Of a stretch of DNA of 64,000 bases, positions 27,191 to 40,059 are shown piece after piece (within the stretch, counting starts at the first letter, position 1; each line of letters begins with the position of its first letter). A model generated the notes under the pieces. The model searched no databases and was not told the origin of the DNA. It worked only from the letters and a program-made list of their open reading frames with translations. Position numbers and translations under genes: made by a program. The DNA is from Marinobacter oulmenensis (GTDB taxonomy: Bacteria; Pseudomonadota; Gammaproteobacteria; Pseudomonadales; Oleiphilaceae), in the NCBI RefSeq assembly GCF_014201735.1, contig NZ_JACHFE010000001.1, positions 186,001 through 250,000 of the forward strand, read 5' to 3'.

Positions 27191-27201
27191 TAGGCCTGCC
27201 T

Positions 27202-27235
27202 CACCCACCCGGCCATCCCCTCGGCCGGGTGGGTG
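27202..27235 (+). repeat. Strong intercistronic stem-loop
   Basis: CACCCACCCGGCC (27202-27214) is perfectly complementary to GGCCGGGTGGGTG (27223-27235) around an 8-base loop, without a T-run. It lies 12 nt past the binding-protein stop and 50 nt before the permease. Such stems protect upstream mRNA and raise binding-protein dose (malE-malF logic). Confidence 0.75.
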
Positions 27236-27285
27236 ATCCCGACACTGTCCCGTCTTTCCGATAGCGCAACGCAAAAGGCATATCG

Positions 27286-28320
27286 ATGGCAACGTATGAC
27301 TGGTTATTCTCCTCCCTGGGATTGGAGGAGTGGTGTGGCCAGGGTAAGAGTGGCGCGCCCATGTCCATGGCCGATCTGCTGGCCAAGAGCAAGGGCGACG
27401 AAGCGCAGGAGGAGTCCCTCTGGGACCTGCCGTTTCCGTCCATGGACGCACTCAATGAATCCTGTGCTGCTTTTCCCAAATCCAGGGAACTGACCAAGGG
27501 ATTGGAAGATGGCTTTCTCAATATCAAGGACAGTCTGAGCCTGGTTCTGGATCCGATTACCCAGCCCCTGAGCTGGGGGCTTGATGGCGCCCTCTACGCC
27601 ATGCTGAATACACCCTGGTGGCTGGTGATCCCGATTATGCTGGCCATCGTCTTTCTGGTGAGCCGCTCCTGGAAATTGGTGGCGTTTGTTGCCATTGCCA
27701 TTGGCTCCCTGGCGTTTATCGATCACTACGATTACGCCATGCAGACACTGGCCATTATCTTTGTCTGCGCCTTCCTCTGTGTGCTTCTGGGCGTGCCCAT
27801 AGGGATTGCCATGGCCCGCAGTGACTGGCTGCAACGATCGGCCATACCGGTGCTGGACATGCTCCAGACACTGCCGCCGTTCGTGTACCTGATTCCGCTG
27901 ATCTTCCTGTTCAGCGTGACCGAATCCAAGCTGTACGGCATCGCCATTATCCTCTATGCCATCGTGCCGGTGGTGCGATTGACCGACCTGGGCATACGGC
28001 TGGTGGATAAGGAAGTGATTGAGGCGGCGGATGCCTTTGGCATGACCCCTCGTCAGAAACTGTTCAAGGTTCAGATTCCGCTGGCCCTGCCCAACATCAT
28101 GGCTGGTGTGAACCAGACCATCATGATGAGTCTGGCCATGGTCGTGATCGCCTCGCTGGTCTCGGCGCCCGGTCTCGGCGTCCTGGTGCTGCGTGGTATC
28201 CGTAACCTGGAACTGGGTGTGGGTCTGGTGTCCGGTCTGGGCATCGTCCTTCTTGCCGTGATTCTTGACCGTGTCACCAAGGCCTCCCTGGCCCGGGTGA
28301 ATGCGGCCCAGAAACAGTGA
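27286..28320 (+). CDS. Glycine betaine/proline-type ABC transporter permease
   Basis: 344 residues. About 85 soluble N-terminal residues come before the membrane part, as in ProW-type permeases. Helices begin near residue 105. The ABC permease EAA loop is EVIEAADAFGMTPRQKLFKVQIPLALPNI, and the TMD pattern (TLPPFVYLIPLIFLF, GLGVLVLRGI) fits the OpuAB/ProW family. It overlaps nothing and is followed 8 nt later by the ATPase gene. Confidence 0.92.
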   Translation: MATYDWLFSSLGLEEWCGQGKSGAPMSMADLLAKSKGDEAQEESLWDLPFPSMDALNESCAAFPKSRELTKGLEDGFLNIKDSLSLVLDPITQPLSWGLDGALYAMLNTPWWLVIPIMLAIVFLVSRSWKLVAFVAIAIGSLAFIDHYDYAMQTLAIIFVCAFLCVLLGVPIGIAMARSDWLQRSAIPVLDMLQTLPPFVYLIPLIFLFSVTESKLYGIAIILYAIVPVVRLTDLGIRLVDKEVIEAADAFGMTPRQKLFKVQIPLALPNIMAGVNQTIMMSLAMVVIASLVSAPGLGVLVLRGIRNLELGVGLVSGLGIVLLAVILDRVTKASLARVNAAQKQ

Positions 28321-28328
28321 GGTAGCCA

Positions 28329-29366
28329 GTGGCTAAAAACGTCAAGATATCGATCCGAAACCTGTACAAGATATTCGGCCCGGAGCCGGATGTGGCGTTG
28401 GAGTACGTCCAGCGAGGCATGACCAAGCCCGAACTGCTTGAACAGCAGAACCATGTCCTGGGGCTCCGGGACATCAATGTGGATATCCACGAGGGTGAGA
28501 TCACCGTGATCATGGGCCTGTCCGGTTCGGGCAAGTCCACGCTGATCCGTCACCTGAACCGTCTGATTGACCCCACCTCCGGTGAGGTGCGGGTCGACGG
28601 CAAGGATATCCTGAACTTCAGTGAGGAAACCCTGCGCAAGCTTCGCCGAACCACCATGTCCATGGTGTTCCAGAAGTTTGCGCTGCTGCCCCACAAGACC
28701 GTGGTGGAAAATGCCGGTCTGTCCTGGGAAATCGGTGGCCAGACCCAGAAAGACTACGAGGATGAAGCCCGTAAATGGCTCGCCCGGGTTGGACTGGAAG
28801 GCAACGAGGAGCAGTATCCGCATCAGTTGTCCGGCGGTATGCAACAGCGCGTGGGTATTGCCCGTGCGCTGGTGTCCAATGCGCCGATCATGTTGATGGA
28901 TGAGGCATTCTCTGCCCTGGATCCATTGATCCGCTCGGATATGCAGGATCTGCTGCTGGAGCTTCAGGAAGAGCTTCACAAGACCATTGTGTTTATCACT
29001 CACGACCTGGATGAAGCCCTGAAACTGGCGGACCATCTGGTGATCCTCAAGGAAGGGGAGGTGGTGCAGCAGGGGGATCCCCAGGATATCCTGCTGAACC
29101 CGAACGATCCCTACATCGTGGACTTTGTCAGCGACATCAACCGGGCCCGGGTCCTGCGGGTGCGCTCGGTCATGACAGAGGCCAGGTCGGATGACGAGTA
29201 CGCCGGAGAGGTGGTTGAGAATGACAACCTTGAAAGTGTGCTGGCCAAATCCGAAGGCGATGTCAGTCTTGTCTATCGTGTCGTCCGTGATGGCGAGACG
29301 GTGGGTCGTCTGTCCATGCTGGATCTGACCAAGGCGCTGGTGCCCACTGAGGGGGCCAGTCGTTAG
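28329..29366 (+). CDS. Glycine betaine/proline-type ABC transporter ATPase
   Basis: 345 residues, GTG start. Walker A is GLSGSGKSTL, the Q-loop is MVFQKFALLPHKTV, the signature is LSGGMQQRVGIARAL, Walker B is IMLMDEAFSALDP and the H-loop is FITHDLDEA. The N-terminal LEYVQRGMTKPELLEQ and a C-terminal regulatory region from about residue 265 (VLRVRSVMTEA onward) are typical of ProV/OpuAA. The family uses this region for osmotic sensing, although here the tail looks short for two CBS domains. Confidence 0.92.
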   Translation: MAKNVKISIRNLYKIFGPEPDVALEYVQRGMTKPELLEQQNHVLGLRDINVDIHEGEITVIMGLSGSGKSTLIRHLNRLIDPTSGEVRVDGKDILNFSEETLRKLRRTTMSMVFQKFALLPHKTVVENAGLSWEIGGQTQKDYEDEARKWLARVGLEGNEEQYPHQLSGGMQQRVGIARALVSNAPIMLMDEAFSALDPLIRSDMQDLLLELQEELHKTIVFITHDLDEALKLADHLVILKEGEVVQQGDPQDILLNPNDPYIVDFVSDINRARVLRVRSVMTEARSDDEYAGEVVENDNLESVLAKSEGDVSLVYRVVRDGETVGRLSMLDLTKALVPTEGASR

Positions 29367-29401
29367 GTTGATGCGGGCCTTCGGGCCTGCTGATCAGGCA
29401 T

Positions 29402-29432
29402 AAAAAAACCCGGCCACTGGCCGGGTTTTTTT
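29402..29432. terminator. Bidirectional terminator between transporter operon and rpmG
   Basis: Seven A, CCCGGCC, ACT, GGCCGGG and seven T form a symmetric stem that can stop transcripts from both sides. Confidence 0.93.
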
Positions 29433-29447
29433 GTCGCCTCGAATCAA

Positions 29448-29603
29448 TTACTTGATCTTGGCTTCCTTGTACTCAACGTGCTTGCGTACAACCGGATCGT
29501 ACTTTTTCATAGCGATTTTTTCCGGAGTGTTACGCTTGTTTTTCTTGGTCGTGTAGAAGTGACCAGTGCCTGCTGAGGATACCAGCTTGATTTTCTCGCG
29601 CAT
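29448..29603 (-). CDS. rpmG: 50S ribosomal protein L33
   Basis: 51 residues: [20 protein letters not shown] then [20 protein letters not shown] and a [11 protein letters not shown] tail, the classical cysteine-free L33. It is the second gene of the rpmB-rpmG operon, 11 nt after rpmB, with the bidirectional terminator behind it. Confidence 0.97.
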   Translation of the reverse strand: MREKIKLVSSAGTGHFYTTKKNKRNTPEKIAMKKYDPVVRKHVEYKEAKIK

Positions 29604-29614
29604 GATGCGGCTCC

Positions 29615-29851
29615 TTATACTTTCTCGCCGCGGGCACGAAGATCGGCCAGCACAGCGTCAATGCCTTTTTTGTCGATGATGCGCATGCCCTTGGTGGAAA
29701 CGCGCAGCTTCACGAAACGCTTCTCGGATTCAACCCAGAAACGGTGGTTCTGCAGATTCGGCAGAAAACGGCGACGAGTGTGGTTCATCGCGTGGGAAAC
29801 GTTGTTACCGGTAACCGGACGCTTTCCGGTAACCTGACAAACTCTGGACAT
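29615..29851 (-). CDS. rpmB: 50S ribosomal protein L28
   Basis: 78 residues from the ATG at 29851 (GGAGG upstream): [20 protein letters not shown], then [16 protein letters not shown] and the [15 protein letters not shown] segment. It is first in the rpmBG operon and has a good sigma-70 promoter about 145 nt upstream. The longer in-frame reading from 29881 is not supported. Confidence 0.97.
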   Translation of the reverse strand: MSRVCQVTGKRPVTGNNVSHAMNHTRRRFLPNLQNHRFWVESEKRFVKLRVSTKGMRIIDKKGIDAVLADLRARGEKV

Positions 29852-29994
29852 ACTTGCCTCCGACCTGAGCAGTGGTCTCAATCAATACGAATTCGTTTTT
29901 AATGCGTCTCTGGTTGCCGGGAGCCGGTTATTTGCTCCCTGTTCGCGCCTTTGAACGGAACGCTGCCTGCCAGACGCCGCCAGAAAGGGACGCT

Positions 29995-30023
29995 TTTATA
30001 CCAGAACTGGCCCCCCAACGCAA
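29995..30023 (-). promoter_or_regulatory. Sigma-70-like promoter of rpmBG
   Basis: On the minus strand TTGCGT (30023-30018), a 17-base spacer and TATAAA (30000-29995) match the housekeeping consensus. The leader of about 135 nt contains a repeat-rich, partly palindromic stretch before rpmB. Confidence 0.7.
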
Positions 30024-30061
30024 AAAATTGTTGGGAATTTGGCCAGCATTCCGGTGCCTGT

Positions 30062-30736
30062 TTACATCAAACCCCGTTCGGCGAGCGATATTACCTCACC
30101 ATGCCCGATCACCATATGGTCAAGAACCCTGATATCGACCAGGCCCAGGGCTTCCTTCAGTCGCCGGGTCAGGGAAACATCGGCCGGGCTGGGCTCCGCG
30201 ACACCCGAAGGATGATTGTGGGCAAAAATGACTGCTGCTGCGTTTTCTTCCAGCGCCTGGCGCACCACTTCCCGGGGATAGACAGCAGCGCCGTCAATGG
30301 TACCCCGGAACAGTTCCCGGTAACGAATCACCCGGTGGCGGTTGTCCAGGAACAGGCCGGCGAACACCTCATGGGGGTAGGTGCCGAGACGACTGGTCAG
30401 AAAGCGGCGGGTATCCTCGGGTGAGCGCAGGGGGTCACCCTGGCGCAGGGGTTCGTCCATGACCCGCCTGGCCATCTCCATGGCCGCCTGGACCTGGGCG
30501 TATTTGGCGGTGCCCAGCCCGTGAACCTGACAGAACTGGCGCCGGGAGGCGCTCATCAGCCCTCGCAGGCCGGAAAATTCCTGAATCAGGTGCCGGGCCA
30601 GATCCATGACCGGCATGCCTGCGGTGCCCGTGCGCAGAAAAATAGCGAGCAGTTCGGGGTCTGAGAGCGCTTCGGGGCCATGGGCCAGAAGCCGCTCGCG
30701 GGGGCGCTCCTCGCTGGGCCAGTGAGAGTCATTCAT
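30062..30736 (-). CDS. radC: RadC/JAMM-family protein
   Basis: 224 residues. A helix-hairpin-helix-like N-terminal half (LLSD-type [29 protein letters not shown]) is followed by the MPN/JAMM domain with the zinc motif [16 protein letters not shown]. The catalytic Glu appears in the preceding strand region. The role is unsettled; it was once linked to DNA repair. ATG 30736 has AGGGAAG upstream. It is divergent from coaBC. Confidence 0.93.
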   Translation of the reverse strand: MNDSHWPSEERPRERLLAHGPEALSDPELLAIFLRTGTAGMPVMDLARHLIQEFSGLRGLMSASRRQFCQVHGLGTAKYAQVQAAMEMARRVMDEPLRQGDPLRSPEDTRRFLTSRLGTYPHEVFAGLFLDNRHRVIRYRELFRGTIDGAAVYPREVVRQALEENAAAVIFAHNHPSGVAEPSPADVSLTRRLKEALGLVDIRVLDHMVIGHGEVISLAERGLM

Positions 30737-30927
30737 GCTTGCTTCCCTGCAGAGAAAGTGAAGGAGTTGGTCCAGGCCGTCCTGTGCCTGGAAGATCGCG
30801 TCTCCAGAGGTTACTGCAAACCGCGAAGGCGGTAAACGCGGCGCGGATAGCAGGCTGCCTGGCAACGCCCAACATGCTATCTTGTAACTCCTTTATTTCT
30901 TCTACTGACCGACTGGATGGGGAGCCC

Positions 30928-32133
30928 ATGGCTGCCAGACGCATACTGCTGGGAATTACCGGTGGCATTGCCGCCTACAAAAGTGCAGAACTGGTGCGAC
31001 AACTGAAAAAGGCTGGCTGCGAAGTGCGGGTTGTGATGACCCGGGGCGCCGAAGCCTTTGTGACCGCCATGACCTTTCAGGCCCTCAGTGGTGAGCCGGT
31101 AAGGACCTCTCTGCTGGACCCGGAGGCCGAAGCCGGCATGGGCCATATCGAACTGGCGAAATGGGCGGATCAGGTGGTCGTTGCGCCAGCGTCCGCGGAT
31201 TTCATGGCCCGGTTGGCCCAGGGCATGGCCGACGACCTGTTGACCACCGTCTGCTGCGCCACCGAAGCACCGATTGCCATAGCGCCGGCGATGAACCAGG
31301 CCATGTGGAAAAACCATCGTACCCGACGCAACCTGTCCCTGCTGCAGGACGACCCGCAGATCTCGGTCTGGGGCCCGGACCAGGGCGATCAGGCGTGTGG
31401 CGATGTCGGGCCGGGGCGGATGCTGGAGCCGCAGGTGCTGGCCGGGCTTATTCTGGACTCGGAGGCCGAGCCGGCTTCAAGGCCACTGGCGGGTAAACGG
31501 GTGGTTATTACGGCAGGCCCGACCCGGGAGGCCATTGACCCGGTGCGCTACATCTCCAACCACAGTTCAGGCAAGATGGGTTATGCCATTGCCCGGGCTG
31601 CGGAGCGTGCTGGCGCGCGGGTTGTGCTGATCAGCGGCCCGGTGTCGCTGACAGCGCCGGATAACGTGGAGGTCCGCCCGGTGCAGACGGCCAGCGAGAT
31701 GCTGGCAGCCTCGGAGAAGGCGGTGGCTGAAGGCTGCGATCTGTTCGTTGCCACCGCTGCGGTGGCGGATTACCGCCCGGAGAACCGCGCCGGAGACAAA
31801 ATCAAGAAGACCAGCGAGACCATGGCGCTGCCACTGGTGCGCAACCCCGACATCCTGGCCACCATTGCCGGTCGTGAGGACGCGCCCTTTACCGTGGGCT
31901 TTGCGGCGGAAACCAGCGATGTTGCCCGGTACGCCACCGACAAGATGCATCGCAAGAAGCTGAACATGATCGTGGCCAATGACGTCTCCGTCGCCGGGCT
32001 CGGTTTCAACAGTGACGATAACGCGGTCACGGTGTTCTGGCCCGAGGGCCAGGAGAGCATCGGGCCGGACAGCAAACAGGCCATTGCCGACCGTCTGGTG
32101 GTGCTGATGGCGGAACAGAACGACAGGGCATGA
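30928..32133 (+). CDS. coaBC: Bifunctional phosphopantothenoylcysteine decarboxylase/synthase CoaBC
   Basis: 401 residues. The N-terminal CoaC flavoprotein half has [38 protein letters not shown] and the PXMNXXMW motif as APAMNQAMW. The C-terminal CoaB half begins near residue 190 ([20 protein letters not shown]) with [11 protein letters not shown] and the KIKK segment. It makes 4'-phosphopantetheine from phosphopantothenate and cysteine. Start at ATG 30928 with GGGGAG upstream. It overlaps or abuts dut in the dut-algC-argB order seen in Pseudomonas. Confidence 0.96.
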   Translation: MAARRILLGITGGIAAYKSAELVRQLKKAGCEVRVVMTRGAEAFVTAMTFQALSGEPVRTSLLDPEAEAGMGHIELAKWADQVVVAPASADFMARLAQGMADDLLTTVCCATEAPIAIAPAMNQAMWKNHRTRRNLSLLQDDPQISVWGPDQGDQACGDVGPGRMLEPQVLAGLILDSEAEPASRPLAGKRVVITAGPTREAIDPVRYISNHSSGKMGYAIARAAERAGARVVLISGPVSLTAPDNVEVRPVQTASEMLAASEKAVAEGCDLFVATAAVADYRPENRAGDKIKKTSETMALPLVRNPDILATIAGREDAPFTVGFAAETSDVARYATDKMHRKKLNMIVANDVSVAGLGFNSDDNAVTVFWPEGQESIGPDSKQAIADRLVVLMAEQNDRA

Positions 32134-32138
32134 ACCCA

Positions 32139-32600
32139 ATGAGCAAAAGAAAACTGCAGGTAAAAATTCTCGACGACCGGATCGGCACCGCCATCCCATT
32201 CCCGGAATACGCCACCGACGGCTCAGCCGGACTCGATTTGCGGGCCTGCCTGGCAGAACCCCTGACTCTGCGCCCCGGGGAAACCCAGTTGATTCCCACG
32301 GGCCTGTCGATCCACATCGCCGATCCGGCTCTGGCGGCTATGATCCTGCCGCGCAGTGGCCTTGGCCACAAGCACGGCATTGTTCTGGGCAATCTGGTGG
32401 GGCTGATCGACTCGGATTACCAGGGCGAGCTGATGGTGTCCTGCTGGAACCGGGGCAGCACCGAGTTTACCGTTGACGTGGGTGAACGGATCGCCCAACT
32501 GGTTCTGGTGCCGGTGGTCCAGGCCGATTTCGAGCTGGTCACGGAGTTTACGGACAGTGACCGGGGCGAGGGTGGCTTTGGCTCCACCGGCCGGCAGTAA
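32139..32600 (+). CDS. dut: dUTP diphosphatase (dUTPase)
   Basis: 153 residues. The five trimeric dUTPase motifs are visible, including [47 protein letters not shown] and the Phe-bearing tail [11 protein letters not shown]. It hydrolyses dUTP to dUMP. I prefer ATG 32139, nine bases after AGGG. The ATG at 32130 overlaps the coaBC stop (ATGA) but is too close to that site. Confidence 0.95.
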   Translation: MSKRKLQVKILDDRIGTAIPFPEYATDGSAGLDLRACLAEPLTLRPGETQLIPTGLSIHIADPALAAMILPRSGLGHKHGIVLGNLVGLIDSDYQGELMVSCWNRGSTEFTVDVGERIAQLVLVPVVQADFELVTEFTDSDRGEGGFGSTGRQ

Positions 32601-32696
32601 CTGCCGGGTGTGACACGACGAGCGGCAGTTTGCACGGCCTGTGTCTATAATTCCGTGTAAATGTCGGTCCGGGAAGGAAAACAGGCGGGATGCACT

Positions 32697-36259
<3,563 letters not shown>

Positions 36260-36284
36260 TTCTGACCGGAGCGGGGGACAAGGA

Positions 36285-37535
36285 ATGAAACGCCTGCTGT
36301 CATTTCTGATCATTGCGGCACTGGTGCTGTTTGCCGTTTTCAAGGCGGGCGTCTGGTGGCTGACGGACCAGCGCATGGCGGAGGCCCGCCGGGCGCTGTC
36401 CGAGTTTGGCGTGCTGGAAAGGGGCGGCATTCATTCCTCCGTGGATGGGCGGGTCACGCTGAAGCATGCGCTCTGGCAGGACTTTCGGTTAACCCCGCCC
36501 CTGGATATCGGGACCCTGGAATTTGACGCCGGTTCGCCGGTCAGCCTGATCAGTGCGCTGGCCGATCCCTCCCATCTGCCGGAGACCTGGCGTGTGTCGG
36601 CGACGGACCTTCGCCTGACCCTGGAGCCGGCCATGTTCCGCAACTGGGTGGATGCCGGCGATCCGTCTGATGAAGCCAGTGTTCCCCTGGTGGTGCTGCC
36701 CTGTGGCCCGGACCTCAGACAGCGTCTGGGCAGCGGCGATCTGATCCGGATGGGCATCACCGACATCACCGGCGACCTTATGGTTACCCAGTCGCCGGCG
36801 GGACTCGTTGCCGAGATCAACACCGGCACCACTGGCAGCCTGGAGCTGCACTGGCAAGACACCCGTGTGGGGCCACAGAGCCTGGATACCCTCTGGAGCA
36901 ACGAGTCGCCTGCTCTCGACATTCAGCTTCGGGACGCCGGACTGATGCGGCGGCTTTCCGGATACTGTGCCCGGGAAACCGGGCTGTCACTGGAGGACTG
37001 GGGCGATCAGTCGCTGGAGTTTCTGGCTCAGGCGCTGGCGGCCCGAGGCTATCGTGGCAGTCCACAGCTGATGGCGCTGTACCGGACCTGGCTGATGGAT
37101 GGTGGCGAACTGACCCTGCAACTGGCCTCCGGTGTCGACCTGCCGGGGATACCTGTGCGGGCCGAAGATGACGCCACCGACAGCTGGCCGGTTCGATACA
37201 ATGGTGCCGAGGTGCCGGATGTTTACCTGATGCCGGTGGAAGAACCCGCGCAGCCGGCCCCGACCACCTCGGCGGCTTTACCCGAGGATGGCGCACAGGA
37301 GCAACCACAGGGCCGGCAGTGGTATCCGGAAGCCGTTGGGAACGCCGACGACTGGATTAACCGTCAGGTCCGGGTGCTGCTGTCGAACGGTAATGAAGTC
37401 GAGGGGCGTCTGGTCAGCGTGGGTGAGCGTGAATTCGAAGTCGCCAGGACCGTGGCCGGTGGCGAAGTGGCCTATCCCATCCTGATCCGGGCCATCACCC
37501 GGTTTGAGGTCTGGCGCCGTGGCCAACAGAACTGA
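36285..37535 (+). CDS. Unknown membrane-anchored protein with C-terminal LSm/SH3-like domain
   Basis: 416 residues. An N-terminal hydrophobic segment (MKRLLSFLIIAALVLFAVFK) anchors or exports it. The middle (about 30-310) is not a family I recognise; it contains one Cys near each end of a beta-rich section. A Pro/Ala/Gln-rich linker (about 310-345) precedes about 70 residues with NRQVRVLLSNGNEVEGRLVS, which resembles an LSm-like small barrel. It lies between argB and argE on the same strand, 25 nt and 20 nt from its neighbours, so it is very likely co-transcribed. Confidence 0.75.
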   Translation: MKRLLSFLIIAALVLFAVFKAGVWWLTDQRMAEARRALSEFGVLERGGIHSSVDGRVTLKHALWQDFRLTPPLDIGTLEFDAGSPVSLISALADPSHLPETWRVSATDLRLTLEPAMFRNWVDAGDPSDEASVPLVVLPCGPDLRQRLGSGDLIRMGITDITGDLMVTQSPAGLVAEINTGTTGSLELHWQDTRVGPQSLDTLWSNESPALDIQLRDAGLMRRLSGYCARETGLSLEDWGDQSLEFLAQALAARGYRGSPQLMALYRTWLMDGGELTLQLASGVDLPGIPVRAEDDATDSWPVRYNGAEVPDVYLMPVEEPAQPAPTTSAALPEDGAQEQPQGRQWYPEAVGNADDWINRQVRVLLSNGNEVEGRLVSVGEREFEVARTVAGGEVAYPILIRAITRFEVWRRGQQN

Positions 37536-37555
37536 CCGACCGGCAGGAGGTTGTT

Positions 37556-38740
37556 ATGGCAAAAGGGACGGACAGCGCGGACCAGGTACCGGGTATCCGC
37601 GAGATGCTGGCCCGGCTGATTTCACAGCCGTCGATCAGCAGTGCCTCACCGGACTGGGATCACAGTAACGAGAGTGTCGTGCACACTCTGGCCCAGTGGC
37701 TGGAGGCACTGGGCTTTGCCATTGAGATTCTTGAAGTGCCGGGCATGTCCGGCAAGTACAATCTGATTGCCACGCTCGGCAGTGGCTCCGGAGGCTTGGT
37801 GCTGTCCGGGCATACCGACACAGTCCCCTTTGACGACCAGCGCTGGCAGAGTGATCCGTTCACCCTGACCGAGAGAGACAATCGCTGGTATGGCCTGGGC
37901 ACCTGCGACATGAAAGGCTTTTTCGCCCTGGCCATCGAGGCCGCCCGGGAATTCGTCGATCAGCCACTGGCACAGCCGCTGATCATTCTGGCCACCGCCG
38001 ATGAGGAAAGTTCCATGAACGGCGCCCGGGCCCTGGCCGAGGCCGGCAAGCCCAAAGCCCGTTATGCGGTGATCGGTGAGCCTACCAGCCTCAAGCCGGT
38101 GCGCATGCACAAGGGCATCATGATGGAACGCCTGAAGTTCGAGGGCCAGTCTGGCCATTCCTCGGACCCGGCGCTGGGCCGCAATGCCCTGGAAGGCATG
38201 CACGAGGCCATGGGCGAGTTGCTGTCGCTGCGCAGCCAGTGGCAGGAGGCTTACCGCAACCCCGGTTTCCGGGTCCAGGTACCCACCATGAATCTCGGCT
38301 GCATCCACGGTGGAGACAATCCCAACCGGATCTGTGCCCAGTGCGAGCTGCATTTCGACCTGCGCCCGTTGCCGGGAATGAACATGGACACCCTGCGCCA
38401 GACGATCCTGGACCGGATGAGACCTCTGGCGCAGCGGCGGGAGCTCAAGCTGACGTTCGAGCCGCTGTTTGATGGCGTTCCACCGTTCGAAACGCCGGCG
38501 GATGCGGCGCTGGTTAAAGCCTGCGAAAAGCTGACCGGCCAGCCTGCCCAGTCGGTGGCGTTTGCCACCGAAGCGCCCTGGCTGCAGATACTCGGGCTGG
38601 AGACCCTGGTAATGGGGCCGGGCTCTATCGACCAGGCCCATCAGCCGGACGAATACCTGGAACTCTCGCAGTTACAGCCCACGGTCGATATCCTTAAAGG
38701 GTTAATCAAAGCGTTCTGTCTTGAAGGAAAAGAGTCTTGA
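37556..38740 (+). CDS. argE: Acetylornithine deacetylase
   Basis: 394-residue M20-family zinc hydrolase that releases ornithine from N-acetylornithine. The zinc ligands are in LSGHTDTVPFD and GLGTCDMKGFFAL, with DEESSMNGA for the catalytic Glu. The dimerisation domain follows (KGIMMERLKFEGQSGHSS). AGGAGG lies directly upstream. Its stop overlaps the argA TTG start (TTGA, 38737-38740), so the two are translationally coupled. Confidence 0.94.
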   Translation: MAKGTDSADQVPGIREMLARLISQPSISSASPDWDHSNESVVHTLAQWLEALGFAIEILEVPGMSGKYNLIATLGSGSGGLVLSGHTDTVPFDDQRWQSDPFTLTERDNRWYGLGTCDMKGFFALAIEAAREFVDQPLAQPLIILATADEESSMNGARALAEAGKPKARYAVIGEPTSLKPVRMHKGIMMERLKFEGQSGHSSDPALGRNALEGMHEAMGELLSLRSQWQEAYRNPGFRVQVPTMNLGCIHGGDNPNRICAQCELHFDLRPLPGMNMDTLRQTILDRMRPLAQRRELKLTFEPLFDGVPPFETPADAALVKACEKLTGQPAQSVAFATEAPWLQILGLETLVMGPGSIDQAHQPDEYLELSQLQPTVDILKGLIKAFCLEGKES

Positions 38741-40044
38741 AATCAAATGACTGGCTGCACGGATTCAGGCACTCATCACCCTACATCAACGCCCATCGCG
38801 GGCGTACGGTGGTGCTGACCCTGCCCGGGGATGCCATTGAGCACCGGAACTTCATCAACATCATCCACGACATTACCCTGCTGGCCAGCCTGGGCATCCG
38901 ACTGGTGGTGGCGTTCGGTGCGCGACCGCAGATCCAGTCACGTCTTGATGATGCCGGACTGGAATCCAGCTTCTCGCGGGGGCTGAGAGTCACCCCGGAT
39001 CATCATCTGCCGTTGGTCATGGAGGCCATTGGTGGGCTCAGGGGCTATATTGAAAGTCAGATGTCCATGGGATTGGTCAACTCCCCCATGCACAACGCCC
39101 GTATCCGGGTGAGCAGTGGCAACTATGTCATGGCGCGGCCGGTCGGGGTTCTGGACGGAACGGATTTCGGATACACCGGTCGGGTACGCCGGGTGGACTC
39201 CCGGGGTATCGAACAGTTGCTGGAGATGGGGCACATCGTGCTGCTGCCACCGATGGGCTACTCGCCGACCGGCGATGCCTTCAACCTGTCCTATGAAGAC
39301 GTGGGCAGTCAGGTTGCCGCTGCCCTGCAGGCTGAGAAGCTGATTGTGTTCATTGATGATGAAGGCCTGCTGGAGGAAGATGGCGCCCTGATCCGCGAGT
39401 TGTCGGCGCGCCAGGCTTCCGAACGGCTTCATGGCAACATGGTGACCGGCCATGACGCCGCCCTGCTGCAAGCCGCCTGTGACGCCTGTGTCAAAGGCGT
39501 GCGCCGGGCCCACATCATCAGCTATGCCGAAGACGGTGCCCTGCTGGAAGAGCTGTTTACCCGGGATGGCTCGGGCACACTGGTCAGCGGCGACAATTAC
39601 GAGCAGATCCGTCAGGCCCGGGTGGAAGACATCGGCGGCATTCTGGAACTGATCCAGCCACTGGAAGAACAGGGTATATTGGTCAGACGATCCCGGGAAA
39701 TGCTGGAAACCGAAGTGGACCGTTTTGTGGTGGTGGAGCGGGACGGCACGATCGTGGGCTGCGCCGCGCTCTATCACTACCAGGACGAGAGTGCAGGGGA
39801 ACTGTCCTGCTTTGCGGTCAATCCGGAGTACCGTCGCGCAGGGCGGGGTGACGAACTACTGGCCATGATCGAGAAAATGGCCCGAGGGCTTGGTCTGACA
39901 AAACTGTTTGCGTTGACCACCCAGACGGAGCACTGGTTCCTTGAGCGTGGCTTTCAGGTGGGCGAGGTCAAGGACCTGCCCGGTCCCAAACTGGCATCCT
40001 ATAACACCCAGCGTAACTCCAAGGTTTTTTTCAAAAACCTGTAA
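38737..40044 (+). CDS. argA: Amino-acid N-acetyltransferase (N-acetylglutamate synthase)
   Basis: 435 residues. An N-terminal amino-acid-kinase-like regulatory domain (to about 290) binds arginine. A C-terminal GNAT domain (about 290-435) has the acetyl-CoA loop region EYRRAGRGDELLAMIE. It performs the first step of arginine synthesis. The TTG start at 38737 has AAGGAAAAGAG upstream. The presence of argE alongside argA indicates a linear acetyl pathway or redundancy with argJ elsewhere. Confidence 0.95.
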   Translation: MKSNDWLHGFRHSSPYINAHRGRTVVLTLPGDAIEHRNFINIIHDITLLASLGIRLVVAFGARPQIQSRLDDAGLESSFSRGLRVTPDHHLPLVMEAIGGLRGYIESQMSMGLVNSPMHNARIRVSSGNYVMARPVGVLDGTDFGYTGRVRRVDSRGIEQLLEMGHIVLLPPMGYSPTGDAFNLSYEDVGSQVAAALQAEKLIVFIDDEGLLEEDGALIRELSARQASERLHGNMVTGHDAALLQAACDACVKGVRRAHIISYAEDGALLEELFTRDGSGTLVSGDNYEQIRQARVEDIGGILELIQPLEEQGILVRRSREMLETEVDRFVVVERDGTIVGCAALYHYQDESAGELSCFAVNPEYRRAGRGDELLAMIEKMARGLGLTKLFALTTQTEHWFLERGFQVGEVKDLPGPKLASYNTQRNSKVFFKNL

Positions 40045-40059
40045 ACCGAACGAGGCAGG

